Part shown: piece by piece, positions 8,665 to 16,733 of the stretch
Layout of the letters: every line of letters starts with the position of its first letter
Position numbering within the stretch: the stretch's first letter is position 1
Assembly: GCA_016785955.1 (NCBI GenBank)
Contig: JAEUWH010000123.1
Span: forward strand, 62,001-126,000
Source of the DNA: Pseudobdellovibrionaceae bacterium
Lineage (GTDB): Bacteria; Bdellovibrionota; Bdellovibrionia; Bdellovibrionales; Bdellovibrionaceae
DNA length: 64,000 nt
Reading direction: 5' to 3'
Made by a program: the position numbers and the translations under genes
Notes under the pieces: generated by a model
The model's database searches: none
Told to the model about the DNA's origin: nothing
Seen by the model: only the letters and a program-made list of their open reading frames with translations

Positions 8665-9666
8665 GTGAATGTTAATCAATTTTGGTATATTGCTTGTGAA
8701 AGTCGTCAGCTAAAACCACTTAAACCTTTTGCGACCACTATATTGGATGAATGGATCGTTTTGTTCCGTGATGATTCGGGAAAGGTGGCCGCTTTGCAAG
8801 ATCGTTGCTTGCACCGGGCTGCCAGATTATCAACCGGGAATGTCAAGGATGGGAAAATTATTTGTCCTTACCATGGTTGGACCTATAGTTCGACCGGTGA
8901 CGTGGTACAAATTCCCTCGGAAACGGAAGTTGGCAGAAAACGTTGTTCGGTCAGATACAATGTCATTGAACAGGATGACTACATTTATGTTCAGTTAAAA
9001 GAAGGTGACGTGGTTCCGTTCAAAATGCCACACTATAAAGATCGTGGGTACACGACAATTCGGTTACAAAATACATTTGAAAATACGGTCACCAATTGTG
9101 TTGAAAATTTTTTGGATATTCCTCATACGACGTATGTTCATCCGACGATATTCAGGAACGCCAAACGGCAAAAAATGGGGGCTACGGTCGAACGTAAAAA
9201 GGGTCACGTAAAGGTTACCTATCTAGATGAAAAATCTGATTTTGGAATTTTTTCTTGGTTCCTTAATCCCAAAAACGAAAATGTGGGACATACCGATGAA
9301 TATTTCATGCCGAATATTTCGACGGTGAATTATTGGTTTGGAAAAAAGCATTTCATCATCACATCGCAATCAATTCCGGTAGATACAAAGACGACGTTGG
9401 TGTATACGGATTTGACTTACAACTATGGAATTTGGAACTGGATTTCACGACCGATTATTCGGTGGCAAGGGCAAACCATCATTGATCAAGATATCGTTAT
9501 TCTTAGGAATCAGTCCGAGACAATAAGAAAGTATGGTCAACAGTTTCAGAACTCTCCTTGTGATATAATACATACGTTTATCGAAAGCATTCGCAGCGAA
9601 ATAGAAAATGGTCGAGACCCTTTGGCACTGACGGAAAAAATGGAAAGGATCGAGTTTTGGGTATAG
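8665..9666 (+). CDS. Rieske non-haem iron oxygenase (divergent type, paralogue 3)
   Basis: 333-aa Rieske oxygenase of a different subgroup from its three neighbours. Rieske ligands are Cys48-x-His50 and Cys67-x2-His70 (CPYHGW), and the mononuclear iron motif is the classical NxVENFLDIPH-x4-H with His154 and His159. This form resembles VanA/choline-monooxygenase/pheophorbide-oxygenase type enzymes. It starts with GTG one base after the ferredoxin stop, so translation probably depends on coupling. Its 3' end overlaps the following hydroxylase gene by 10 nt. It probably performs a separate oxidation step on the same intermediate; substrate unknown. Confidence 0.9.
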   Translation: MNVNQFWYIACESRQLKPLKPFATTILDEWIVLFRDDSGKVAALQDRCLHRAARLSTGNVKDGKIICPYHGWTYSSTGDVVQIPSETEVGRKRCSVRYNVIEQDDYIYVQLKEGDVVPFKMPHYKDRGYTTIRLQNTFENTVTNCVENFLDIPHTTYVHPTIFRNAKRQKMGATVERKKGHVKVTYLDEKSDFGIFSWFLNPKNENVGHTDEYFMPNISTVNYWFGKKHFIITSQSIPVDTKTTLVYTDLTYNYGIWNWISRPIIRWQGQTIIDQDIVILRNQSETIRKYGQQFQNSPCDIIHTFIESIRSEIENGRDPLALTEKMERIEFWV

Positions 9667-10337
9667 TTCAAGTTTGGCAAAAAAAAACTCGAGATGAGAA
9701 GCTACTTGATATCACGGGTTTGACTATGCAGTCTTTTTTTGTGCCGGCACTTGCGACCTTTGTTGGCATCAAGGTGTTGCCACTATTTTTTACCTTAGAC
9801 AAAGACGTATGGTCATTGCCATTATGGGTGCAATTCTTATTGCCTTTTACCTTGATTGACTACCTTTACTATTGGAATCATCGCTTGATGCATCGATCCG
9901 AGTTCTGGTGGCTTCACCGCGTGCATCATACCTCTCGTCGAATGGATGTATTTGTAACGTCACGTAATTCTTTGTGGACGGTATTGTTCTTCATATACAT
10001 TTGGGCCCACGCATTTTTAATATTTTCGCAACAAGATCCATCTGGATATTTATACGGAATGTACGTATTAGCAGCGTTGGATTTATGGCGGCATTCAGGA
10101 TTTAAAACTCCGAATTTTTTGCGTAAAATGGGCTTAATATTTATTTTACCTGAAGACCACAGTTGGCATCATTCGACCGAAATGGTGGGAGTTAATTTTG
10201 GTGCGAATTTGAATTTATGGGATCGTATACACGGAACATTTTACCGCAATTGGGAGTTTCCCAAGGCGTTGGGTGAAAAAAATCCTGATCAGTCATTGTG
10301 GATAAATTTATTTTTTCCATGGAAAGCTAAATTATGA
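9657..10337 (+). CDS. fatty acid hydroxylase / sterol desaturase superfamily membrane enzyme
   Basis: 226-aa integral membrane protein with the three histidine boxes of the superfamily: HRLMH (75-79), HRVHH (87-91) and HSWHH (168-172), plus His146. These bind a di-iron centre at the cytoplasmic face and hydroxylate or desaturate lipid-like substrates. Hydrophobic segments flank the boxes (about 28-46, 55-74, 105-125). The TTG start is preceded by AAAGGA at 7 nt; the start is inside the end of the Rieske gene and the stop overlaps the next start (ATGA). It points to a hydrophobic, membrane-held intermediate in this pathway. Confidence 0.88.
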   Translation: MGIVQVWQKKTRDEKLLDITGLTMQSFFVPALATFVGIKVLPLFFTLDKDVWSLPLWVQFLLPFTLIDYLYYWNHRLMHRSEFWWLHRVHHTSRRMDVFVTSRNSLWTVLFFIYIWAHAFLIFSQQDPSGYLYGMYVLAALDLWRHSGFKTPNFLRKMGLIFILPEDHSWHHSTEMVGVNFGANLNLWDRIHGTFYRNWEFPKALGEKNPDQSLWINLFFPWKAKL

Positions 10338-10942
10338 CTATTGGTGGAATCCTCGCTAGTCTATTTCCTTTTTTCTATCTTGTAGTGAATATATATTTTG
10401 CAGTTCTTTTTTTGAAAAATCCCAGTGGAGTGACAGGATTGACATTGGTTTGCGGAATTTATTTGCTTCCACTGGCACTGTTTCGTCTGCATTCCTTGTT
10501 TTTCAGAGTCGAAGAAGGGGACTATGATCTGTCAAAGAAGGCTTACAATCCTTGGTGGACTGCCCACATGCTGCAATATCCATTTATTGCATTGCCATTT
10601 TTAGAATCTGTTTTGCATTTTGTGCCTGGTTTGTATTCTTGGTGGTTACGTGGTTGGGGAGCAAAGATTGGAAAAAAAATTTTTTGGACGCCACGAACAG
10701 AAATCTTGGATAGAAATTTGGTTGAAATAGGCAGTGGGACAATCATTGGCCATTTGACGGTGATGGTTTCTCATCTGGTCGAAACCAGGTCGGGTGTGCC
10801 GATGTTAGTAATTAAGAAAGTTCGCATTGGTGAGAAATGTCTTGTCGGAGCAGACGCCCAGCTAGGTCCTGGAACCGAAATTGCCAGTCGAACGAATCTG
10901 AAGCCTAAAGTTCGTTTATATTGGAAAGGTGAATGGAAATGA
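10334..10942 (+). CDS. membrane-anchored hexapeptide-repeat protein, acyltransferase-like
   Basis: 202 aa. Two hydrophobic segments occupy roughly residues 5-27 and 32-52, followed by a loop rich in aromatic residues. The C-terminal third carries imperfect hexapeptide repeats (IGSGTIIG, IGEKCLVG, LGPGTEI) that form left-handed beta-helices in acetyl- and acyltransferases. The usual catalytic His is not clearly placed; a His in IIGHL is a candidate. It may acylate the oxidised intermediate, but could be a scaffold. ATGA overlaps join it to both neighbours. Similar C-terminal repeats also occur in large adenylation-linked proteins, so the exact reaction is open. Confidence 0.6.
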   Translation: MTIGGILASLFPFFYLVVNIYFAVLFLKNPSGVTGLTLVCGIYLLPLALFRLHSLFFRVEEGDYDLSKKAYNPWWTAHMLQYPFIALPFLESVLHFVPGLYSWWLRGWGAKIGKKIFWTPRTEILDRNLVEIGSGTIIGHLTVMVSHLVETRSGVPMLVIKKVRIGEKCLVGADAQLGPGTEIASRTNLKPKVRLYWKGEWK

Positions 10943-12345
10943 GTGTGCGACTGTTTCTTGTGCGAATGGCTGTTCGTATACTGACGCGCCAGAAAAGACA
11001 GCGTTTTGAAAGAGCACTGCGGGAACCACAAAAATGTCAGCAAAAAGTTCTATCCGATATTCTGACGCTAACAGAACTGTCCAGATTGCCAGAGCAGCCA
11101 ACAGAATACGTCAGTTATCCAGATAATAAATCTTGGACCACCGAATCAGTAAAGTTCTATGAAACCACATCGGGCAATTCAGGAAAAAAGAAAACGATTC
11201 CGTATACTAGATCTTTACTTCAAAGTTTTCAGAATCTTTTTTTATTGTGGATCGATGATTTGATGACTGTTCAAAGGTTGAAGACGGGAAAACTATTTAT
11301 GTCGATTTCTCCGCGGTTAGAGTCATTGGGGATGAGTTCTGATTTAGATTATTTAAATCCTTTTTTTCGCTGGTGTATGAGTTCGTTCATTGTGGCTCGA
11401 CCATCAGATTTTTTGGCTCATGATGGGCATGAATTTTTTAAAAAAATAGCAATTCGGTTGTTAAATAGCCCTTATCTGGAAAGTATTTCTATCTGGAGTC
11501 CTACATACTGGATTTCGTTGACCCAATTTATGCAGCAAAACTTGCAGGTTCTTTCACTGCATATCGAGGCATCAACAATAAAGAAAATTCAAAATCAAGA
11601 TTGGCCAGCTATTTGGCCAAATTTAAAAATTATTTCCTGTTGGACAGACGGTAGTTCTTTGATGTCGTTGCGTAAACTCGAAGAGATGTTTCCGCAAGTC
11701 AGCATTCAAGGCAAAGGTCTATTGGCCACGGAAGCTCCGATGACGATACCTTGGACGTCCGCCGCAGGTTGTGTTCCTTTATGGAACGAAGTTTACCTGG
11801 AGTTTATCGATAAGGAGGGGTGCCTTAAGCCACTTCATACTATTCAAGCCCAGCAAGAAGTTGAATTGGTGATTTCTACTAAGGGAGGACTACTTCGTTA
11901 CAGGATAGGTGACATTGTCCGTTGTACACATTTCTATCGACAAAGTCCGGTGCTTAAGTTTGTTCGTCGGGTTGGTGAGGTGTCGGATTTGGTTGGTGAG
12001 AAGCTAGATGCGGCTATTTTGATGGACGTATTCGCTGATCTGCCGCGTGGCAAGTGGCTTTTGGTTGCTGATGGTGATCACTATGTTTTTGTCAGTGATT
12101 TCAAGGCCGATTTTCAAGATATTGATCGTCGATTGTGTCAGGCGTTTCACTATGGTCTAGCTCGTGAATTGAAGCAGCTAAAAGCTGTGCGAGTGAAGTA
12201 CTTTCCAGATTTGACATCGAAAATGATAAGTTACTACACTGCTCGTAAAATAAAAGTGGGAGATGTTAAAGAGCGTCTTCTATGGGCTGATCCTCGGATC
12301 TTGCTATTTCTAGAGAGTTCAAAATTATCTGACTCATATCTGTAA
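10939..12345 (+). CDS. GH3-family acyl-adenylate / amide-forming enzyme
   Basis: Last gene of the operon, about 468 aa. The N-terminal half has the adenylation-type motif TTSGNSGKKK (about residues 70-80), and a later RYRIGDIVR motif fits the GH3 (auxin-responsive) family, whose members activate a carboxylic acid with ATP and join it to an amine, usually an amino acid. In this locus it may condense an acyl acid with an amine. I prefer the ATG at 10939 (ATGA overlap with the previous stop, 9 nt after GGAAAGG) over the ATG at 10933, which is too close to the ribosome binding site. Its last 80 nt overlap, in the opposite strand, the convergent di-iron protein gene. Confidence 0.78.
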   Translation: MSVRLFLVRMAVRILTRQKRQRFERALREPQKCQQKVLSDILTLTELSRLPEQPTEYVSYPDNKSWTTESVKFYETTSGNSGKKKTIPYTRSLLQSFQNLFLLWIDDLMTVQRLKTGKLFMSISPRLESLGMSSDLDYLNPFFRWCMSSFIVARPSDFLAHDGHEFFKKIAIRLLNSPYLESISIWSPTYWISLTQFMQQNLQVLSLHIEASTIKKIQNQDWPAIWPNLKIISCWTDGSSLMSLRKLEEMFPQVSIQGKGLLATEAPMTIPWTSAAGCVPLWNEVYLEFIDKEGCLKPLHTIQAQQEVELVISTKGGLLRYRIGDIVRCTHFYRQSPVLKFVRRVGEVSDLVGEKLDAAILMDVFADLPRGKWLLVADGDHYVFVSDFKADFQDIDRRLCQAFHYGLARELKQLKAVRVKYFPDLTSKMISYYTARKIKVGDVKERLLWADPRILLFLESSKLSDSYL

Positions 12346-13198
12346 TAGAAAAAGGTGTCCATTGAAAGTGTTGCATTTGGTCGTCGGATAAAATTTTTCC
12401 TAAGTTTTGTTGAACGATTTTAAGCTTATTGGTTGTGGTTTCCATGGCTTTTATTGAACTTAGTAAAAATCCTACTTCGGTATAAGAACTCAACTTGTTA
12501 AGATGAGACAGCATATATGCCACTTGATAAGGACCGACGCGAATAGCATCGATGACCGATTGGATGTTTCCGATTAGCTCGGAACTGATGGCCAGTCCTA
12601 GATATTGGCTCAGAATAACTCCGCCTCCATGATGGCGAGTCTCATCAAAAACGATTTTCGAGAAAATGTTTTTTAATTCTATGTTGTCGGTTCCAGCCGC
12701 CAAGCTTTGATAGTGGCTAATACCCCAACCTTCGAGCAGGACTTGAATTAAAATTATACTGTCACGACGACTTTCTTTTTCAACCACGCGGGCAATCATG
12801 GTTGAAAAGCTGGGGGCATCTTTATCTATCGAAAATTCAAAATATGGCTGCAAAAGATACAGGTGTCCTAACTCTTCATAAGCCACTGTAGTATAATATT
12901 GTCGCTCTTCTTGAGATTCCGCTAACAAAGCCATCTTGTTTGCATACGCGATTCCGGCATGTTCAATAGATATGGCTTCTTTTAAAATACATTTAGAACT
13001 GAGTCTTAAGAATTGATCTCTTTTATCTTTGGACAGACGTGTCCAATAGGGACTGTCGTGTACACGATAGAAATCGGGACGCCATAGCGGCAGATCTTTT
13101 TTAACAATCCCAGTTGTTTCTAGAGATTGGTTAATCAAGCGTTGCAGGCGGCCTTTAAGTTCGGTCGGGGCCTGTGGAAGCAGAACAGAAAAATCCAT
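12266..13198 (-). CDS. ferritin-like di-iron protein
   Basis: 310-aa helical protein with an apparent di-iron carboxylate site: Glu79/His80 region, Glu109-x2-His112 (EELGH), Glu156 (LLEGWG) and Glu186-x2-His189 (DETRHH). The pattern ExxH twice with additional Glu residues fits ferritin-like oxygenases or desaturases. I cannot name a close relative. It is the last gene of a four-gene minus-strand operon that starts at the Rieske gene at 15891, one base downstream of the SDR gene. Its 3' end runs 80 nt into the convergent GH3 gene. Likely another oxidation step of the pathway. Confidence 0.7.
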   Translation of the reverse strand: MDFSVLLPQAPTELKGRLQRLINQSLETTGIVKKDLPLWRPDFYRVHDSPYWTRLSKDKRDQFLRLSSKCILKEAISIEHAGIAYANKMALLAESQEERQYYTTVAYEELGHLYLLQPYFEFSIDKDAPSFSTMIARVVEKESRRDSIILIQVLLEGWGISHYQSLAAGTDNIELKNIFSKIVFDETRHHGGGVILSQYLGLAISSELIGNIQSVIDAIRVGPYQVAYMLSHLNKLSSYTEVGFLLSSIKAMETTTNKLKIVQQNLGKILSDDQMQHFQWTPFSITDMSQIILNSLEIARSEDQPIEDAL

Positions 13199-13199
13199 T

Positions 13200-14045
13200 T
13201 TAGTGTTCCTTGTTAAACTGCGAGTACAAAGCCTTTCCTGAAATTCGATGAAATAATGATCGAGGCATTATCTTCTTCATAAATCGAACTAAGAAGGCAT
13301 CCTTGCCAAAACTATAGTTAATTTTAGGGTTATTTGTTTGAATGATTTTGATGACTCCCTGGACAACCTCTTCAGGACGTTGAGGATTGGGTCTGGTCGC
13401 CAGATTCTGTCGGAGGCGAGTGTAGTTTTTAACTTGCCGGCTATAAACTGAATTTGTCGATAGTTCCATTCCCCATTCAGCAGCATTGTTAAAGTTAGTG
13501 CGATAGCCACCCGGTTCGATCAAACTGACTTTGACGGAAAAAGGCTTGAGTTCGTAAGACAATGATTCTGAAAAACCTTCGATGGCAAATTTAGTGGCAC
13601 AGTAGGCACTGGATAAAGGAAAACCCATTAAACCAAAGGCGCTGGAAAAATTGATAATATGGCCTTTGGCGTGACGAAGCGCCGGAAGCAGTTTTTGCGT
13701 TAGTAGAAAAACTCCAAAGACATTCACTTCGAATTGCTTGCGTAATTTTTCTTCCGAGCATTCCTCGACTGGGCCGAAGATAGCGAAACCGGCATTGTTA
13801 ATTAAGACGTCAAGGGGACGTTGCCGAAAGTACTCTTCAATTGCTTTCATATCTGCTGCCGAGGTAACGTCTAAATCCAATTCCACTAACTGAGTTTTGT
13901 ATTTTTCTCGCTCATGGGCAAAAACATCTTGGCGACCGATAAGGCTGCGACCCGTGGCGACCACGTTATATCCTTTTTCTAAAAGAGCTGTTACAAGTCC
14001 TTTACCAAAACCTGAGGTTGCGCCTGTAACTAAAACTGTTTTCAT
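13200..14045 (-). CDS. short-chain dehydrogenase/reductase (SDR)
   Basis: 281-aa classical SDR. It has the nucleotide-binding GATSGFGKG motif (residues 8-16), the NNAG motif, and the active-site Ser with YxxxK (SSAFG...YCATK). Basic residues after the second strand (TGRS) suggest NADPH preference. It probably reduces or oxidises an alcohol/ketone formed by the oxygenases. The start overlaps the stop of the upstream GNAT-like gene (ATGA), and the stop is one base before the di-iron gene, so it sits inside a coupled operon. Confidence 0.88.
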   Translation of the reverse strand: MKTVLVTGATSGFGKGLVTALLEKGYNVVATGRSLIGRQDVFAHEREKYKTQLVELDLDVTSAADMKAIEEYFRQRPLDVLINNAGFAIFGPVEECSEEKLRKQFEVNVFGVFLLTQKLLPALRHAKGHIINFSSAFGLMGFPLSSAYCATKFAIEGFSESLSYELKPFSVKVSLIEPGGYRTNFNNAAEWGMELSTNSVYSRQVKNYTRLRQNLATRPNPQRPEEVVQGVIKIIQTNNPKINYSFGKDAFLVRFMKKIMPRSLFHRISGKALYSQFNKEH

Positions 14046-14848
14046 TGAGCCTTCTTGCTAAAAAATGTTTTTTTTATGAAGTATTGAAGTGGCATCAGCA
14101 ATGTCATTTCAGCAATACAGGCCAATTCATGTCCCCGATCCCAGTGAGGATTCATTTCTGCAAAATACTTTATTTTTTTATTCTTAAATAATTCGGTTGA
14201 AATTTCAGCAACTTTTTCTTTTAGACAACATGACTTGGAATCAAATTCGATCACGCCTAGGGATGGTTTATAGAAATCGGAAAAACGGTGGCTATAAAAT
14301 CGATCCATCAGCACTTTATAGTGAGTCGGTGTTTCCATTTCGACACGTGGGAAGTGGGTTTTAAAATTGTTAGCCATTAGTAGATAGGTTTTATAGCCCT
14401 TAGAAATTAGAAACCAATAGACCGGGCGAAATGGATTTTTGACTTTTTCCATCCATAAGTATTTAAGGAACGCGATTCCTAGGGCTTTGTTTCCCCAATA
14501 CTCTTTTTCAAGTACAGTATCACCACTGTAAATACCTAAGGCATTGAAACCCTGAAGAGCAAGGTCAACTTGAAGTAATGTTGAAAATCCTTGAATAGTT
14601 TTATGTTGGGCATCACGCAGTAAAATGACATGATTTTTCTCGAACAGGTCGATCGTAAATTGCTCTCGAGTGTGATTAACATAATACTTTGAGAAAATCG
14701 AATACATGCGCTCGATTTCCAAAGATGAAACATCTGATATAGGTTTTATTTCCGCAAAAACCGCAGGGCGTGGTGGTGCATATGTAATTTCAATTGGTGA
14801 TATTAGTACTTCTGGATTTGCTTCAATCATCATGACGGTTTCCCCCAC
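14042..14848 (-). CDS. GNAT-like protein of unknown substrate
   Basis: 268-aa protein I do not recognise with certainty. Its middle part (an ILLRD...IQGFSTLLQV strand pair, then a GNKALGIAFLKYLW segment) looks like the acyl-CoA binding core of GNAT N-acyltransferases, but the motif is weak. Two Cys-Cys and several Lys-rich stretches follow. The ATG is inside the 3' end of the Rieske gene (19-nt overlap) and the stop overlaps the SDR start. Operon position suggests an acyl or aminoacyl transfer step in the same pathway. The paralogous OlsB-like protein at 61669 is not obviously similar. Confidence 0.5.
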   Translation of the reverse strand: MGETVMMIEANPEVLISPIEITYAPPRPAVFAEIKPISDVSSLEIERMYSIFSKYYVNHTREQFTIDLFEKNHVILLRDAQHKTIQGFSTLLQVDLALQGFNALGIYSGDTVLEKEYWGNKALGIAFLKYLWMEKVKNPFRPVYWFLISKGYKTYLLMANNFKTHFPRVEMETPTHYKVLMDRFYSHRFSDFYKPSLGVIEFDSKSCCLKEKVAEISTELFKNKKIKYFAEMNPHWDRGHELACIAEMTLLMPLQYFIKKTFFSKKAQ

Positions 14849-15891
14849 AGACTTATTGGAATTTTATTTACATACTGAATATATTGTCCCACTGGTCGAT
14901 CCATGGGTAAAAGCTTGTTTGGATTAAACCGCATGTTCTCATAGACTTCCCCATCTTCCCCTTGCAAGGCCCGAAACCCCATTTGCGTAATCCAGATAAG
15001 TATTCGCGATGTCAATATACCAAAAACTCCGGTGCGTTTAGGAGTCAGAAATATTGGCTGCACTTGAGAGTGACCTCCAGCGAGTGGGCGATAGGCAAAA
15101 ATCATATACATACTGGGGATCTTTTTTTTTCCGCCAAACCAAAAACTATTCTTTACCAGGGTTAGAAATCCGTTGGAGGCATGATCATACAGCATAGAAT
15201 ATGAATAAAGTGGGCCGATAAAAAATTGGGTTATTCGAGAGGCCCAGGTTTTATTACCAATAGCGCCGGCCAAAGAAATTTGCATCTGACGCGCGGTTGA
15301 TTTTATGTCTACCGACATTTCGATGTTGATTTGATGAACCGTTTTAAGATGTTGAGGATCGATACCGTTGATCATTGTGACATGGTGGTGGCAACGTCGC
15401 TGATAAGTTTTTCCAAACGTCACGTATAGTGGGAGGCCTTCGAGTTCGGGATAATGCGCCAGGGGATGTGGTGCTTGGGATTTAGGAAATACCCAAATGC
15501 TTTCAAATTGTTCCATGACGGCATACGACTTTGTCTTAACGGTTCTGCAAAAGGTTGGGTCGGCAGGGATATCTTGGCAATGGCCTTCAGAATCAAATTT
15601 CCAATGATGAAAAAAACATTGGATTGTTTCCTTTTTAACAGTTCCCTTACCTAAATGAGTGCCCATGTGAGGGCAGTAGGCATCTACGATACCCAGTTTT
15701 CCTGTTTCGGTTCGCCATACGACAAGATCTTGATATCCAATGGAAAAAGAATGAATTTTTTTTGGTTTCAAAGAACGAGCCGGCATGACAAAGTACCAAC
15801 CTTCGGCAACGACGGCAGCATTGTTAAAGACGGGCATTTTTAAAGTAGGTTGAGAATTTTGATTTTTAATAAATTCTCGTTGGATTTCCAT
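14830..15891 (-). CDS. Rieske non-haem iron oxygenase (paralogue 4)
   Basis: 353 aa, first gene of the minus-strand operon. Rieske ligands are Cys73-x-His75 and Cys92-x2-His95 (FFHHWKFD); the mononuclear site is Asp178, His181, His186. It is most like paralogue 1: both begin MEI-x-R, have an FNN segment, a WY pair near residue 33 and a KIHSFSIG/MKSHSFKIG match. The duplication is therefore probably local. No ribosome binding site precedes the ATG; a TAAAAT box ends 6 nt upstream, so the message is probably leaderless. Product layout again recalls PrnD-type oxygenases. Substrate unknown. Confidence 0.9.
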   Translation of the reverse strand: MEIQREFIKNQNSQPTLKMPVFNNAAVVAEGWYFVMPARSLKPKKIHSFSIGYQDLVVWRTETGKLGIVDAYCPHMGTHLGKGTVKKETIQCFFHHWKFDSEGHCQDIPADPTFCRTVKTKSYAVMEQFESIWVFPKSQAPHPLAHYPELEGLPLYVTFGKTYQRRCHHHVTMINGIDPQHLKTVHQINIEMSVDIKSTARQMQISLAGAIGNKTWASRITQFFIGPLYSYSMLYDHASNGFLTLVKNSFWFGGKKKIPSMYMIFAYRPLAGGHSQVQPIFLTPKRTGVFGILTSRILIWITQMGFRALQGEDGEVYENMRFNPNKLLPMDRPVGQYIQYVNKIPISLWGKPS

Positions 15892-15897
15892 TGCACT

Positions 15898-15927
15898 ATT
15901 TTAAACAAGAGCAAGGGATGAAACCAA
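15898..15927 (-). promoter_or_regulatory. promoter of the minus-strand oxygenase operon
   Basis: Read leftwards: TTGGTT (15927-15922), 18-nt spacer, TAAAAT (15903-15898), 6 nt, ATG at 15891. The spacing predicts transcription beginning at the start codon. Confidence 0.5.
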
Positions 15928-15985
15928 ATAGGGAAACGATTTAAGCAGTGTATCAACTAAAGAACTAGACCAGGGAAAACGATTT

Positions 15986-16657
15986 TTAGGATTTGAAATA
16001 CGACCAATTTGAAAAATGCACGGGTGAGTGTACTTCGCATAGCCAAGGGCAATCCATAAGAATCCAATTTCTAACGCCACGACCGCGGGCGACCACTTGG
16101 ATTGGCTTGTTCTTGGCTTCTGATTTCAATTTTTCAAAAATTTTATATACATCTTCGCGTGAGCCAAAATCATAAAGAAAATAAAGCTGTGCTTGGGGCA
16201 GCTGAAAGTCTTCTTTTGATATATCCATATGTTTTATCTGTGCCTGTGTGAAAGACAACTGTTGCAAGACACGATTTCCTTCGTCGACTCGGGGCTGAAC
16301 ATATTCGTAACCTATAAAATTAACATCGGGAGCGATCAAGCCAAGAGTTATGCCCATGCGTCCATAGCCTGCTCCCAAGTCTATCCAGGTATCATCAGAT
16401 TTAGGTTTAATAAAATGAATCATTTCCACGATTTCAGAATAGGGTGTTTGTAGAGATTGAATATCCAAGCCGTACCAAAAATTTTGCCCTAATGAGGGGC
16501 CGAGTTTGTCCTTATTCAATTCAGAATTTATTTCAGATTCGATTTTTTCACATTGTAAGCCCAGTCGATCATCAATAATTTTTGCATGAATTTTGGCGGC
16601 AGCATAGTTGGGTTGGGGAATTAGAATCTGATCTTTGATAGAAATATCCAAATACAT
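15986..16657 (-). CDS. SAM-dependent methyltransferase
   Basis: 223 aa class I methyltransferase. The SAM-binding motif I reads DLGAGYGRMG (about residue 97), followed by an acidic residue at the end of strand 2 (IGYEYVQ) and a later FLYDFGSRED segment where motif IV is expected. The wording around motif I resembles DOT1-like and small-molecule methyltransferases; the substrate cannot be told. The start has AAGGA about 9 nt upstream. It lies 95 nt upstream of the Rieske operon on the same strand, separated by that operon's predicted promoter, so it may or may not belong to the pathway. Confidence 0.75.
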   Translation of the reverse strand: MYLDISIKDQILIPQPNYAAAKIHAKIIDDRLGLQCEKIESEINSELNKDKLGPSLGQNFWYGLDIQSLQTPYSEIVEMIHFIKPKSDDTWIDLGAGYGRMGITLGLIAPDVNFIGYEYVQPRVDEGNRVLQQLSFTQAQIKHMDISKEDFQLPQAQLYFLYDFGSREDVYKIFEKLKSEAKNKPIQVVARGRGVRNWILMDCPWLCEVHSPVHFSNWSYFKS

Positions 16658-16733
16658 CCCAATGCATCCTTTGTTTAAAAGAAGAAGAAACCGAAAGGCC
16701 TTCCTCTTTTATCATTGTAGTATTTTTTGTACA

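Noticed and set aside
145-16657. sterol or hopanoid synthesis locus
   Set aside because: Rieske, histidine-box and MMPL genes fit such pathways, but no squalene epoxidase, oxidosqualene cyclase or squalene-hopene cyclase is present, so it was not called.
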